Below are positions 9,366 to 17,876 of a DNA stretch of 64,000 nt, in pieces (position 1 is the first letter of the stretch; each line of letters begins with the position of its first letter). The stretch spans positions 248,001 to 312,000 of the forward strand of contig JAKLKU010000005.1 of assembly GCA_023150475.1 (NCBI GenBank), written 5' to 3'. This DNA comes from Planctomycetota bacterium. Its GTDB lineage: Bacteria > Planctomycetota > UBA1135 > GCA-002686595. Position numbers and translations under genes: made by a program. Below the pieces are notes generated by a model that searched no databases, was not told the DNA's origin, and saw only the letters and a program-made list of their open reading frames with translations.

Positions 9366-10769
9366 CTACTTGCCGTCGGCGTAGCCGAGTTGGCGCAGCG
9401 TCTCGAGCTCTTCGTCGGTGACGTCGACGGGTTTCGCCTGACTCGCCGCTTGCGATTCGGCCTCGAAGCGCGCGAGCCGTTCGTCGAGGGTCTTCGCGAG
9501 CTCCGGCTTCTCCGCGATCAGGTTGCGGGTCTCGCGCGGGTCGTTCTCGAGGTCGTAGAGCTCGTGCTGACCGTCGCTCGAGCGGATGTACTTCCAGCGC
9601 TCGAGGTAGAGCGCCGCGCGTTTGCGTTTGAAACGCGCGCCCCAGCTCGCCTTCAGTTCGTTCGGGCGCGAAAGCCAGATCTCGGCGAGCTTGAGCTGCG
9701 CGCCGGGCGCGTACGGGAAACTCTTCGCGAGTTCGCGTTCCTGGTCGTCGGTCAGCGTCGCTGCGACGATCCTCGCGAGCTCCGCGTGGCACACCGGCGT
9801 GTCGATCACGCGGCCACTCGTCTGACGTGCGTGCTTGACGACCAACGGCACGCGCAGGGCTTCCTGATAGACGTCCTTGTTGTGCTCGACGAGCTCGTGC
9901 TCGCCGAAGTACTCGCCGTGGTCCGCCGTGACGACGATCACGGTGTCGTCGAAGAGGCCGAGCGCCTTCAACTTCGCGACGAGTTCGCCGAGCGCGAGGT
10001 CCGCGTGGGCGACGCCGTGGTCGTATTGGCTGATCACGCGCTCGCGCAAGGCGACGACGTCCTCGCCGGTCTTCGCCATCACCGCGTCGATGTACCGATC
10101 GAGCAGCTCGCCCGCCGGCGTCGGATCGGGCGGCAGGAGGCCGCGCGAGACCGCGTCGTCGATCGGCGCGGTGCGGTACGGCCGGTGCGCGTCCATGTAG
10201 TTCACGAAGAGGAAGAACGGCTGCTCGCTCTTCGTGTTCAGGAACTCGAACGCGGACTGGTTGAGCTGGCGGCCTGGCAGGCGCTTCGGCAGGTACGTCT
10301 GGAAGCCCTGGCCGAAGCCGAAGCGCGGTGCGAGGAAGACTTCGTTCGCGACGAAGCCGCCCGTGCGGTAGCCGCGCGCCGCGAGCAGCTCGGCGAGCGT
10401 GTCGAAGCTCTCGGCGAGCCCGACCGCGTTCTGCGTCGCCCACTCGGGCGCCTCGTCGCTCGCTTCCGCGCCATGCTGGAACGTGTAGCGGCCGGTGAAG
10501 ATCGACGCGTGGCTCGGCACGGTCCACGGCGCCGTCGACTGCGCGGCGGTGTACCGGTCGGCGACGGCGGCGAGTTCGGTGAGGTGCGGCGACGTGCGCC
10601 GCGGGTAGCCGTAGGTCGAGAGGTGATCGACCCGCACGGTGTCGAGCGTGACGAGCACGATGTTCGGCGGCCGGACCGGTCGCGGCGGCGTGTCGTCCGG
10701 AGCGCCGCATGCCGCGAGCAGACCGAGCGCGGCCAAGAGCACGAAGTCGAGGAGGCGGGCGATCGTCAC
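9366..10769 (-). CDS. Lipoprotein of the sulfatase fold with Thr in place of the formylglycine Cys/Ser
   Basis: The GTG at 10769 gives a lipoprotein signal with lipobox LAAC (Cys21) and a mature protein of the alkaline-phosphatase/sulfatase superfamily (467 aa). Metal-binding elements are present: [14 protein letters not shown] (Asp43) near the start and [11 protein letters not shown] in the second half. In true sulfatases the signature is C/S-x-P-x-R and the first residue becomes formylglycine; here it reads T-V-P-S-H at residues 83-87, followed by the usual ASIFTGRY. Formylglycine formation is therefore not expected, and Thr83 could act as nucleophile as in phosphotransferases of the superfamily. 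The substrate is unknown. Tail-to-tail with 8346-9362. Confidence 0.8.
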   Translation of the reverse strand: MTIARLLDFVLLAALGLLAACGAPDDTPPRPVRPPNIVLVTLDTVRVDHLSTYGYPRRTSPHLTELAAVADRYTAAQSTAPWTVPSHASIFTGRYTFQHGAEASDEAPEWATQNAVGLAESFDTLAELLAARGYRTGGFVANEVFLAPRFGFGQGFQTYLPKRLPGRQLNQSAFEFLNTKSEQPFFLFVNYMDAHRPYRTAPIDDAVSRGLLPPDPTPAGELLDRYIDAVMAKTGEDVVALRERVISQYDHGVAHADLALGELVAKLKALGLFDDTVIVVTADHGEYFGEHELVEHNKDVYQEALRVPLVVKHARQTSGRVIDTPVCHAELARIVAATLTDDQERELAKSFPYAPGAQLKLAEIWLSRPNELKASWGARFKRKRAALYLERWKYIRSSDGQHELYDLENDPRETRNLIAEKPELAKTLDERLARFEAESQAASQAKPVDVTDEELETLRQLGYADGK

Positions 10770-10778
10770 GGGGCGGCG

Positions 10779-10784
10779 AAGATA
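10779..10784 (-). promoter_or_regulatory. -10-like box TATCTT of the sulfatase-fold gene
   Basis: On the minus strand TATCTT ends nine bases before the GTG at 10769, and no Shine-Dalgarno sequence is seen. This fits a short or leaderless transcript. Confidence 0.35.
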
Positions 10785-11085
10785 CTGCCCGACGTCGTCG
10801 AGCCGCAGCGTCGCGCCGCTCCCTGATCGGGCTGCGCGGTGCCGAGACCGGTCGCGGGGCGGGTGGTCGGACCGGCGACGTCCGGTGACGGCGCGCGCTG
10901 TTCGCCGGTCCGGGCGTCGGCCGTCCGTCAGGGCCGACGAGGTGCCTGGCGGACGGCGTCGGGAGCGGGCTCGGGACCTCCACGCAACGAGGCCACTGGT
11001 GTGGACGAGCTGCAAAGCATTATTTCACAGTATGTTAGGGCTTGCCCCTCCACCCTCCGTTCGCCCCGGGCACTCCACACGTTCA

Positions 11086-11109
11086 TATCGCTGTGATATC
11101 ACTTCGATA
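11086..11109. promoter_or_regulatory. 24-bp palindromic operator candidate upstream of the SPFH gene
   Basis: The site is a perfect 10-bp palindrome GTGATATCAC (11093-11102) flanked, two bases out on each side, by TATCG and CGATA, so 20 of 24 positions obey dyad symmetry. It lies 21 bases before the ATG at 11131, overlapping or just downstream of the likely promoter. Its position suggests repression of the SPFH operon. The ribbon-helix-helix protein encoded second in the operon is one candidate ligand; a separate regulator such as PadR or GntR is equally possible. Confidence 0.5.
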
Positions 11110-11130
11110 CCACGCACTCGGAGGTTCCAC

Positions 11131-12021
11131 ATGACCCAACGCCCGCAACACCAAGAGACGACCTTTCGACCGTTCAGCGGCTGGCTGATGTTGCCGGTCA
11201 ACCTGGCGCTGATCTTCGGACCGCTCGCGGCGATCATCGCGACGGTCAAGGACCACCGGCATCCGCTGTGGTACGTCGCGCTCGCGTTCACCACGCTGTT
11301 CGGTGTCCTCCTGATCTGCGGTCACTTCGTGATCAGTCCGAACCAGTCGCGCGTGCTCGTGCTGTTCGGACGCTACCGCGGCACGGTGCGCGACGACGGC
11401 TTCTGGTGGACCAACCCGTTCACCGTCAGGAAACTCGTCTCGCTGCGCGCGCACAACCTGAACGGCAAGGCGCTCAAGGTGAACGACCTGCTCGGCAACC
11501 CGATCGAGATCGCCGCAGTCGTGGTGTGGCGCGTGAAGAACACCGCCGCGGCCGTGTTCGACGTCGAGAACTACGAGGAGTACGTCGCCGTGCAAAGCGA
11601 GTCCGCGGTGCGTCAGCTCGCGCAGTCCCACCCCTACGACGCGGGCCACACCGACGTCACGGCGACCAGCCTGCGGGGTTCCGACGAAGTCGCGCACGAG
11701 CTCAAGCGCTACCTCGAAACGCGCCTCGAGCAGGCCGGCATCGAAGTCATCGAAGCGCGGCTCTCGCACCTCGCCTACGCGCCGGAGATCGCCGCGGCGA
11801 TGCTGCAACGCCAGCAAGCGACGGCGATCATCGCGGCGCGCTCGATGATCGTCGAAGGCGCGGTCGGGATGGTCGAACAAGCGCTCCAGCGCCTCGCCGA
11901 AAAGCAGGTCATCGAACTCGACGCCGAGCGCAAGGCGACGCTGGTCGGCAACCTGCTCGTGGTGCTCTGCGCGCACGAGAACCCGACGCCGGTGCTCAAC
12001 ACGGGCACCCTCTACAACTGA
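11131..12021 (+). CDS. SPFH/Band 7 (stomatin-like) membrane protein
   Basis: The 296-residue protein starts at an ATG preceded by GGAGG at good spacing. Two hydrophobic helices (about residues 17-37 and 48-65) are followed by a Band 7/SPFH domain (about 67-250) with typical phrases such as [30 protein letters not shown] and [23 protein letters not shown] proteins assemble into ring-like membrane scaffolds. The next gene, 13 bases on, encodes a small ribbon-helix-helix protein; this pairing recurs in other bacteria, to my knowledge. A membrane-stress or membrane-organisation role is inferred. A 24-bp palindrome upstream suggests that the operon is regulated. Confidence 0.9.
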   Translation: MTQRPQHQETTFRPFSGWLMLPVNLALIFGPLAAIIATVKDHRHPLWYVALAFTTLFGVLLICGHFVISPNQSRVLVLFGRYRGTVRDDGFWWTNPFTVRKLVSLRAHNLNGKALKVNDLLGNPIEIAAVVVWRVKNTAAAVFDVENYEEYVAVQSESAVRQLAQSHPYDAGHTDVTATSLRGSDEVAHELKRYLETRLEQAGIEVIEARLSHLAYAPEIAAAMLQRQQATAIIAARSMIVEGAVGMVEQALQRLAEKQVIELDAERKATLVGNLLVVLCAHENPTPVLNTGTLYN

Positions 12022-12034
12022 CGAAGGTGGCGCC

Positions 12035-12262
12035 GTGACGGCCTCGGAAGAGACGCGCGGTCCGCCGGCGGGCGAGGAGGGCGGCGGTGGGAAGAAGCCG
12101 TTCCTGCTGCGGCTCCCCGAGCCGCTGATGGCGGAGCTCAAGACTTGGGCGGGCGAGGAGCTCCGCAGCCTGAACGGGCACATCGAGTTCCTGTTGCGCG
12201 ACGCCGTCAAGTCGCGACGCCGCGCGAAGGACCAGACCGGCGAGCAGGCCGGTAGACCGTGA
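12035..12262 (+). CDS. Arc-type ribbon-helix-helix protein (75 aa)
   Basis: The GTG start at 12035 lies 13 bases after the SPFH stop. Residues about 20-58 fit an Arc-like ribbon-helix-helix: a beta strand (KPFLLRLP), then two helices (LMAELKTWAGEELRS and NGHIEFLLRDAVKS). The Gly/Glu-rich N-terminus and the charged tail are probably disordered. Such proteins bind palindromic operators as dimers of dimers. Co-transcription with the SPFH gene and the 24-bp palindrome in front of the operon make autoregulation a reasonable hypothesis. It could instead be an adaptor that works with the SPFH protein. Confidence 0.8.
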   Translation: MTASEETRGPPAGEEGGGGKKPFLLRLPEPLMAELKTWAGEELRSLNGHIEFLLRDAVKSRRRAKDQTGEQAGRP

Positions 12263-12273
12263 AAAAAACGCGT

Positions 12274-12297
12274 GCGGGCGTCCCTTTGGGCGCCCGC
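12274..12297 (+). terminator. Hairpin after the SPFH operon, possible weak terminator
   Basis: GCGGGCG (12274-12280) pairs with CGCCCGC (12291-12297), and CCC/GGG inside extends the stem with one bulged T and a TTT loop. It begins 12 bases after the stop codon and is preceded by a run of A. There is no T-tract after the stem, so intrinsic termination is uncertain. Confidence 0.35.
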
Positions 12298-12344
12298 GCG
12301 CCCCTTTCGGCGACGGGCCGGCCGCGCGAAGCGCACCACACCTT

Positions 12345-12374
12345 TTGGGGGATGGGCGGCCCGGTCCTTATGAT
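12345..12374 (+). promoter_or_regulatory. Candidate promoter of the nine-gene envelope operon
   Basis: TTGGGG (12345-12350) and TATGAT (12369-12374) are separated by 18 bases. The -10 box is good and the -35 box is weak. It lies 110 bases before the ATG at 12485, downstream of the hairpin that closes the previous operon. Confidence 0.3.
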
Positions 12375-12484
12375 GCGCCACCTTCGACCGGGCGCGTCTC
12401 GCGCGATCAAGGGCTCCCCCGCGCACGGTCGAAAGAGGCCTTCCCCCGCTCCGAAGCCCGCGCCCCGTCCCCCCTCTCCCAAGA

Positions 12485-14008
12485 ATGGAGTCCCAAACCC
12501 AGAGCGCTCCGCGCCCGGTGGATCCGCTGCGTCCCGGCGACCGTGTGGTCGTCGTCGGCGGCGGTCCGGCCGGATTGACCGCGGCGTACATGCTCGCGAA
12601 GGAGGGCGTCGCGGTCACCGTGCTCGAAGGCACGACGATGCTCGGCGGCATCTCGCAGACCGCGCAGTACAAGGGCTACCGCTTCGACATCGGCGGCCAC
12701 CGGTTCTTCACCAAGGTGCAGCCGGTCGAGGAGCTCTGGCACGAGATCCTCGACAAGGAGTTCATCCAGACGCCGCGGATGTCGCGCATCCACTATCGCG
12801 GCAAGTACTTCGACTACCCGTTGAAGGCGGGCAACGCGCTCTCCGGTCTCGGCATCTTCGAGGCCGTGCGCATCGTGCTCTCGTACACCAAGGCGAAGCT
12901 CTGGCCGAACCCGATCGAAGAGAACTTCGAGCAGTGGGTTTCGAACCGCTTCGGCTCGCGCCTCTACAACATCTTCTTCAAGACCTACACCGAGAAGGTG
13001 TGGGGCATCCCGTGCACCGAGATCCGCGCGGAGTGGGCGGCGCAACGGATCCAGAACCTCTCGCTCGCGAAGGCGATCCTCAACGCGACCGCGATCAACA
13101 AGCGTTCGACGAAGATCAAGAGCCTGATCGACCGCTTCCAGTACCCGCGCCTCGGTCCCGGACAGATGTGGGAGAAGGCGGCGGAGCGCGTCCAGGAATG
13201 GGGCGGCACGGTGCTGATGCAGCACAAGGCGAAGAAGCTCGAGATGAAGGACGGCAAGATCGTCGCCGTCCGCTGCGAGACGCCGCAGGGCGAGAAGCGC
13301 ATCGAAGGCGAGCACTTCATCGTGACCATGCCGGTGCGCTCGCTCGTGCGTTCGATCGAGCCCGCGCCGCCCGAGCCGATCCGCAAGGCGGGTGAAGGCC
13401 TGCGCTACCGCGACTTCCTCGTCGTCGCGCTGATCCTCGACAAGGAAGACCTGTTCCCCGACAACTGGATCTACATCCACACGCCGGGCGTGAAGGTCGG
13501 GCGCATCCAGAACTTCAACAACTGGTCGCGCGAGATGGTGCCCGACGCCGGTCGCACGTGCCTCGGCCTCGAGTACTTCTGCTTCGAAGGCGACGGGTTG
13601 TGGGCGTCGAAGGACGAGGATCTCGTCAAGCTCGCGACCAAGGAGCTCGGCGAACTCGGGCTCGCCGATCCGAAGCTCGTCGTCGACGGCACGGTCGTGC
13701 GCATGCCGAAGGCGTACCCGATCTACGACGCGGAGTACCGCGCGCACCTCGATCGTGTCCGCACGTACATCGATCCGATCCCGAACCTGCACCCGGTCGG
13801 GCGCAACGGGATGCACAAGTACAACAACCAAGACCACTCGATGCTGACGGCGATGATGGTGGTCTGGAACATGCGCGGCGCGAAGCACGACGTGTGGGCC
13901 GTCAACACCGACTTCGAGTACCACGAGGAACAGAAGCTCGAAGCGCCGAAAGACGGTCAGGCGAAGAAGGACGAGAAGCCGCACGTGGCTTCCTCGCGCA
14001 CGTCATGA
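12485..14008 (+). CDS. FAD-dependent oxidoreductase, UDP-galactopyranose-mutase-like
   Basis: The 507-residue protein opens with a dinucleotide-binding Rossmann motif (GGGPAG at residues 25-30, with the acidic ribose ligand in VTVLEG). This is followed by GGHRFFTK and the downstream pattern of the amine-oxidase/UDP-galactopyranose-mutase superfamily (NIFFKTYTEKVWG, PRLGPGQMWEKAAERV). In this branch FAD supports either flavin redox chemistry or the non-redox ring contraction that makes UDP-galactofuranose; the C-terminal part (YPIYDAEYRAHLDRV, NGMHKYNNQDHSMLTAM) is conserved in sugar-related members. It is the first gene of a run to 24574 and overlaps the next by four bases. A sugar-nucleotide modifying role fits that context, but substrate specificity cannot be read from the sequence. 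No signal peptide. Confidence 0.8.
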   Translation: MESQTQSAPRPVDPLRPGDRVVVVGGGPAGLTAAYMLAKEGVAVTVLEGTTMLGGISQTAQYKGYRFDIGGHRFFTKVQPVEELWHEILDKEFIQTPRMSRIHYRGKYFDYPLKAGNALSGLGIFEAVRIVLSYTKAKLWPNPIEENFEQWVSNRFGSRLYNIFFKTYTEKVWGIPCTEIRAEWAAQRIQNLSLAKAILNATAINKRSTKIKSLIDRFQYPRLGPGQMWEKAAERVQEWGGTVLMQHKAKKLEMKDGKIVAVRCETPQGEKRIEGEHFIVTMPVRSLVRSIEPAPPEPIRKAGEGLRYRDFLVVALILDKEDLFPDNWIYIHTPGVKVGRIQNFNNWSREMVPDAGRTCLGLEYFCFEGDGLWASKDEDLVKLATKELGELGLADPKLVVDGTVVRMPKAYPIYDAEYRAHLDRVRTYIDPIPNLHPVGRNGMHKYNNQDHSMLTAMMVVWNMRGAKHDVWAVNTDFEYHEEQKLEAPKDGQAKKDEKPHVASSRTS

Positions 14009-14748
14009 ACGCGACCGAGACGTCGGGCGGCTACGTCCGGACGTTCAATCGCTTCGAGTTCAAGTACGTCGTCTCCGAGCGCCAAGCCGAGGCGCTGATC
14101 CGCGACCTCGAGCCGTACACGACGCCGGATCCTCACTCGCCGACCGACCGCGGCTACCCCGTCTACTCGGTCTACTGGGACTCGCCCGACCTCGTGTTCT
14201 TCTGGGAGAAGATCGACGGGCAGAAGTTCCGCCGCAAATTGCGCTTTCGACTCTACGAAGGCTCCGACGACGCTTTCGTCGAGATCAAACAGCGCATCGA
14301 CCAGACGGTGCAGAAGCGTCGCACGCGGATGGCACGCACGGCGATCCACGAGCTCTTCGGCCGCGGCCCCATCGATGCGGGCCGCGAGCACGGCGTCACC
14401 GACCCCGTGGTGCAAGAAGCGTTGATCCTCTGCCGGCGCCACTTGCTCGAACCGAAACTCGCGGTCTCGTATCGTCGGCGCGCGTTCTTCGCACGCTACG
14501 AGCACGACTTGCGCATCACCTTCGACACCCGGCTGCAGTACGACGCGCGGGCCCTCGACGTGCGCGAGCGCTTCGAGACCGGCAAGTACCTGCTGCCCGC
14601 GGATCGCGCCGTGCTCGAGATCAAGTTCAACGGCAACGTGCCGCTCTGGCTGACCAAGTTGGTCGGCAAACACGAGCTCTTGTCGCGCCGCTTCTCGAAG
14701 TACGCGCGTTCGGCCGACCTCGAGTTCTTCGACGGCCGGCACACCTGA
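14005..14748 (+). CDS. VTC-domain polyphosphate polymerase-like protein (247 aa)
   Basis: This is a single VTC domain of the triphosphate-tunnel metalloenzyme superfamily. Tunnel residues are visible: R16, E18 and K20 in NRFEFKY; the YWDSPDL segment; RRKLRFRLYEG; the basic/acidic strand FVEIKQR; PKLAVSYRRRAFF; and VLEIKFNG near the C-terminus. In yeast Vtc4 this domain makes polyphosphate from ATP. Bacterial stand-alone versions are usually next to DUF4956 and CotH genes, exactly as here. The ATG overlaps the previous stop. The protein is cytoplasmic by sequence, and the product could be polyphosphate or a phosphorylated carrier. Confidence 0.85.
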   Translation: MNATETSGGYVRTFNRFEFKYVVSERQAEALIRDLEPYTTPDPHSPTDRGYPVYSVYWDSPDLVFFWEKIDGQKFRRKLRFRLYEGSDDAFVEIKQRIDQTVQKRRTRMARTAIHELFGRGPIDAGREHGVTDPVVQEALILCRRHLLEPKLAVSYRRRAFFARYEHDLRITFDTRLQYDARALDVRERFETGKYLLPADRAVLEIKFNGNVPLWLTKLVGKHELLSRRFSKYARSADLEFFDGRHT

Positions 14749-14767
14749 TCGCTAGGAGTCCCCCACC

Positions 14768-15457
14768 GTGAATTTCGACGAACTCCTGAAGAGCGCCGGC
14801 AACACCGGCGATTTCACGATCTGGCAGATCGTCCTCGTACTCGCGTCGAGCTTCGTCTTCTCGATGCTGCTCGCGTGGGCGTACAAGCTGACGCACCGCG
14901 GGCTCTCGTACTCCACGTCGTTCGTGCACGCCATGATCATCATGGGCGTCACGGTCTCGATCATCATGCTGATCATCGGGAGCAACATCGCCCGCGCGTT
15001 CTCGCTGGTCGGCGCGCTCTCGATCATCCGCTTCCGTACGGCGATCAAGGATCCGCGGGACGTCGCGTTCATCTTCATGACGATGGCGGTGGGCATGGCG
15101 TGCGGCACGGGCTTCGTGCTGCTCGGCGCCGCGTTCACGCTGTTCGCGATCCCGATGGTGTACTTCCTCTATCGTTTCGACATCGGCTCGATGCCGACGT
15201 CGGAGGCGCTGCTCAAGGTGCACCTGCCCGACGGGCTCGACTACCACACCGCGTTCAACGAAGTGTTCGTGCGCTTCCTCACCGACCACGCGTTGCTGTC
15301 GGTCGAGACGATCCAAGGCGGCACGGCGCTCGAGCTCGTCTACTCGATCCAGTTCAAGTCCGACGTCGACGAGCGCCAGTTCCTCGACGCCGTGCGCGCG
15401 GCGAATCGCAACTCGAAGGTCACGCTGCTCAGCGGCCAGCAGAACGTCAACGTCTGA
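14768..15457 (+). CDS. DUF4956 membrane protein
   Basis: The GTG start at 14768 has AGGAG nine bases upstream. The 229-residue protein has an N-terminal helix (about 19-43), two further helical segments (50-75 and about 100-135) and a soluble C-terminal domain of about 90 residues. The stretch SLVGALSIIRFRTAIKDPRD followed by a helix rich in Met/Gly is the hallmark of DUF4956. The family often accompanies VTC-domain and CotH proteins. A role as membrane partner or channel for the VTC product is inferred. It is 19 bases after the VTC gene and overlaps the next start by one base (TGATG). Confidence 0.85.
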   Translation: MNFDELLKSAGNTGDFTIWQIVLVLASSFVFSMLLAWAYKLTHRGLSYSTSFVHAMIIMGVTVSIIMLIIGSNIARAFSLVGALSIIRFRTAIKDPRDVAFIFMTMAVGMACGTGFVLLGAAFTLFAIPMVYFLYRFDIGSMPTSEALLKVHLPDGLDYHTAFNEVFVRFLTDHALLSVETIQGGTALELVYSIQFKSDVDERQFLDAVRAANRNSKVTLLSGQQNVNV

Positions 15458-16575
15458 TGCGGAGCCTCACCGGCGAGACGCGACGAACGAGCGAACTCGC
15501 GGGCGTGCGACGCTGGATGCACGCCCACGACCGCGGCCTCGTCGTCGCGTGGCTCGGCTTCGTCGTGGTGCTCGTCGGCGTGCTGTTCGTCTGGGGCGTG
15601 TGGAAACGCGGACTCGAGGACGCCGTCGCGTGGTGGTACGGCCGCAGCGCGACCGAGCTCGCGCGCGCCGAACGGCTGGTCGCGGAAGGTCGAATCGAAC
15701 AAGCGGTCGCGGTGCTCGAGCCGCTCGATGCGCATCACCCGGCGATCCTCGTCAAACACCGGCTCGACCAGGAACGCGAAGCGATCCTGACGCTGCTCGC
15801 GCAGAGCTACGTGACGCTCGACAAGAAGCGCCGCGCGCTCGAGACGACCACGAAACTCGTCGCGTTCGACCCGCGGAACTGGCGCAACCACCACGCCCAC
15901 GCCGAGGCGCTGCGTGCGTTCTCCGAAGGCGATCTCGCCGACGCCGCGTACCGCGAGGTGCTGCGCCTCCATCCGAACCACTTCCCGACGGTCGAGACGC
16001 TGACCGGAATGCTCTTCGACGTCGCGACGCTCTACGCGAAGGTCGTCGAGCTGCACCGGCAGTACCTCGACGCGTGGTTGCTCGGCACGGTCGAGGTCAG
16101 CGTCGGCGACACGCGCGTGACGCTCGACGTGCCGGTCGATGGGCGACCGCACGTGTTCGAAGTGCCGTTCGTCGTGCCCGAGGTCTTCCGAGGCGAAGCA
16201 CGGATCGCGACGCACGGATTCTCGGCGCGCATCGGCGAGCTCGAGCTCGTGCCCGCGGCGCGCGTGGGCCGACTCGACGCGCCTGCAACGGCCCGCTTCT
16301 CCGGCGAGTGGCGCGCGAGCGACGCCGACGCCCTCGACGACGGTCGTTTCGCGGCGAAAGCCCCGACGTCGAGCTTCACGCGGCCCGTCGAAGCGTGGCA
16401 CGGAGCGGGTCGCCTGCGGATCGAGCTCACGCTCTACAAGCAGATGTCGAAGAGCCTCTGGGTGAAGGTCTCGACGAGCTACAAGAACCGCCTCTACTTC
16501 GACGAACTCGCCGAAGTCGAACGGCGCACGGTGATCGGCGGGTGTCTCGAAGCGGGCTCGTCGTTCGAGGAATGA
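15457..16575 (+). CDS. Membrane-anchored TPR protein (372 aa)
   Basis: One transmembrane helix spans residues about 27-49. It is followed by helical TPR-like repeats (ARAERLVAEGRIEQAVAVLE, LAQSYVTLDKKRRALETTTK, AHAEALRAFSEGDLADAAYR) up to about residue 190, and then a beta-rich C-terminal domain of unknown family. The helix topology places the bulk probably in the periplasm. The start overlaps the DUF4956 stop, and the stop overlaps the next start (ATGA). A scaffolding role for the envelope machinery encoded around it is inferred; no enzymatic motif is seen. Confidence 0.65.
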   Translation: MRSLTGETRRTSELAGVRRWMHAHDRGLVVAWLGFVVVLVGVLFVWGVWKRGLEDAVAWWYGRSATELARAERLVAEGRIEQAVAVLEPLDAHHPAILVKHRLDQEREAILTLLAQSYVTLDKKRRALETTTKLVAFDPRNWRNHHAHAEALRAFSEGDLADAAYREVLRLHPNHFPTVETLTGMLFDVATLYAKVVELHRQYLDAWLLGTVEVSVGDTRVTLDVPVDGRPHVFEVPFVVPEVFRGEARIATHGFSARIGELELVPAARVGRLDAPATARFSGEWRASDADALDDGRFAAKAPTSSFTRPVEAWHGAGRLRIELTLYKQMSKSLWVKVSTSYKNRLYFDELAEVERRTVIGGCLEAGSSFEE

Positions 16576-17876
16576 CGATGGGCGCGACGGCGAACGGCGA
16601 CACGACTTCCCGCCGCGGCGAACGCTTCGCCGCCGCGGTGCTGTTCGCGCTGCCGGTGCTCTACCTGGCGAGCGAACGCACGCGTCAAGTCGACGTGTGG
16701 CGCTGGTCGTGGAGCTGGCTCGCGTGGATCGGCCTCGCCGCGCTCGTCTGGATCGCGTGGGTCGCTTCCTACTCGCGTCCGTGGCCGAGCCCGGTCGTGT
16801 TCGCGCGCAAGCTCGCGCTGGTGCTCGGGAGCTCGCTCGTGATCGCGGCGCTGGTGCTCGAGTCCGTGCTGCGCGCGACGACGAACTACGCGTACGAAGA
16901 GCTCGACAACCGCGGCCGCCACGCGTTCGATCCCGACGTCGGTCACGTGTTCGTGCCGAATTGGAAGCAGACGCTCCAAGAGCACGAGTTCCGCGTCGAG
17001 TGGCAGAGCAACGCGCAAGGCCTGCGCGCCGATCGCGATTTCGGACCGAAGCCCGAAGGCGTGCAACGCATCCTCGTCGTCGGCGATTCGTTCACGGCGG
17101 GCGAACAAGTGCCCTACGCCGAGACGTTCCCGGCGGTGATCGAGCAGAGCCTGCGCGCCACGCGGCCGAACGTCGAAGTGCTCAACGCCGGCCATCCGGG
17201 TTTCAGCACGATCAGCTCCGCGCGTTGGATCGCGAAGTTCGCCGCGCGCTTCGAGCCGGACGTCGTCGTGCTCGCGATGACGCCGAACGACTTGCTCGAG
17301 AACCAGATCCCGTTGATCTACGTCGCGCGCGACGGGGCGCTCGTCAGCGGCAGCGCGACCGACGCCGACGCCGCGCGTTACGCGGATCACCGCGGTTGGT
17401 GGAGCCTCTACGGACTCGTCGAGCGTTCGCTCCTCAAACAACGACTCGAGAACGCGCCGGCGATCAAGCGCTGGAGGACGGGCAGCGCGTTCACGCACTT
17501 CCGCGCGTTCCAAGTCGAGCAGGATGCGAAGTCGAAGCAGCTCCACGCGCTCGCGGAAGAACACGTGCTCGCCGCGAAAGCCGCGGCCGAAGCCGCCGGC
17601 GCACGTTTCGCGTTGATCACGATCCCGTTCCGCGAACAGCTCGGGCCCCTCGAGCCGAACCTCGACGGCGCCGCGTTCGGACGGCGCTGGAGCGCGTTCG
17701 CGACGGCGCGCGGTTTCGCCGCGCTCGACCTCCTGCCCGCGTTCGCCGCGCATCCGCGGCCCACGGAGCTCTACTGGCGCTACGACTCGCATTGCACCGC
17801 CGCGGGTTATCGACTGATCGGCGAGACGGTGGCGGCCTGGCTCGCGGAGCGCGCGAAGGAGCTCGGTCTCACATGA
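16572..17876 (+). CDS. SGNH/GDSL-family hydrolase or acyltransferase, membrane anchored (434 aa)
   Basis: Two N-terminal helices (about residues 19-37 and 45-62) and a third at 77-95 precede a periplasmic SGNH domain. The nucleophile block is VVGDSFTAGEQV (Ser173). The Gly and Asn blocks are AGHPGFS and MTPND, and the catalytic Asp-His pair is D405/H407 in YDSHCTAAGY. In bacterial envelope loci, membrane SGNH proteins of the AlgX/DltD/OafA type add or remove O-acyl groups on polysaccharides or teichoic acids. The same job is plausible here, acting on the polymer made by the surrounding operon. The start overlaps the TPR gene and the stop overlaps the CotH gene. Another in-frame ATG lies six bases downstream. 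Confidence 0.8.
   Translation: MTMGATANGDTTSRRGERFAAAVLFALPVLYLASERTRQVDVWRWSWSWLAWIGLAALVWIAWVASYSRPWPSPVVFARKLALVLGSSLVIAALVLESVLRATTNYAYEELDNRGRHAFDPDVGHVFVPNWKQTLQEHEFRVEWQSNAQGLRADRDFGPKPEGVQRILVVGDSFTAGEQVPYAETFPAVIEQSLRATRPNVEVLNAGHPGFSTISSARWIAKFAARFEPDVVVLAMTPNDLLENQIPLIYVARDGALVSGSATDADAARYADHRGWWSLYGLVERSLLKQRLENAPAIKRWRTGSAFTHFRAFQVEQDAKSKQLHALAEEHVLAAKAAAEAAGARFALITIPFREQLGPLEPNLDGAAFGRRWSAFATARGFAALDLLPAFAAHPRPTELYWRYDSHCTAAGYRLIGETVAAWLAERAKELGLT

Larger units (their letters stand above)
10770..11130. other. 361-bp divergent intergenic region
   Basis: This region lies between the sulfatase-fold gene (minus) and the SPFH gene (plus). It contains a TATCTT hexamer near the sulfatase start, an AT-rich patch at about 11015-11036 (unusual for this sequence) and the 24-bp palindrome at 11086-11109. 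No small gene is supported. Confidence 0.5.

Noticed and set aside
10770..11015. Upstream extension of the sulfatase-fold gene
   Set aside because: The frame stays open but encodes Arg/Ser-rich sequence without homology cues; the lipoprotein signal and a -10-like box support the GTG at 10769.
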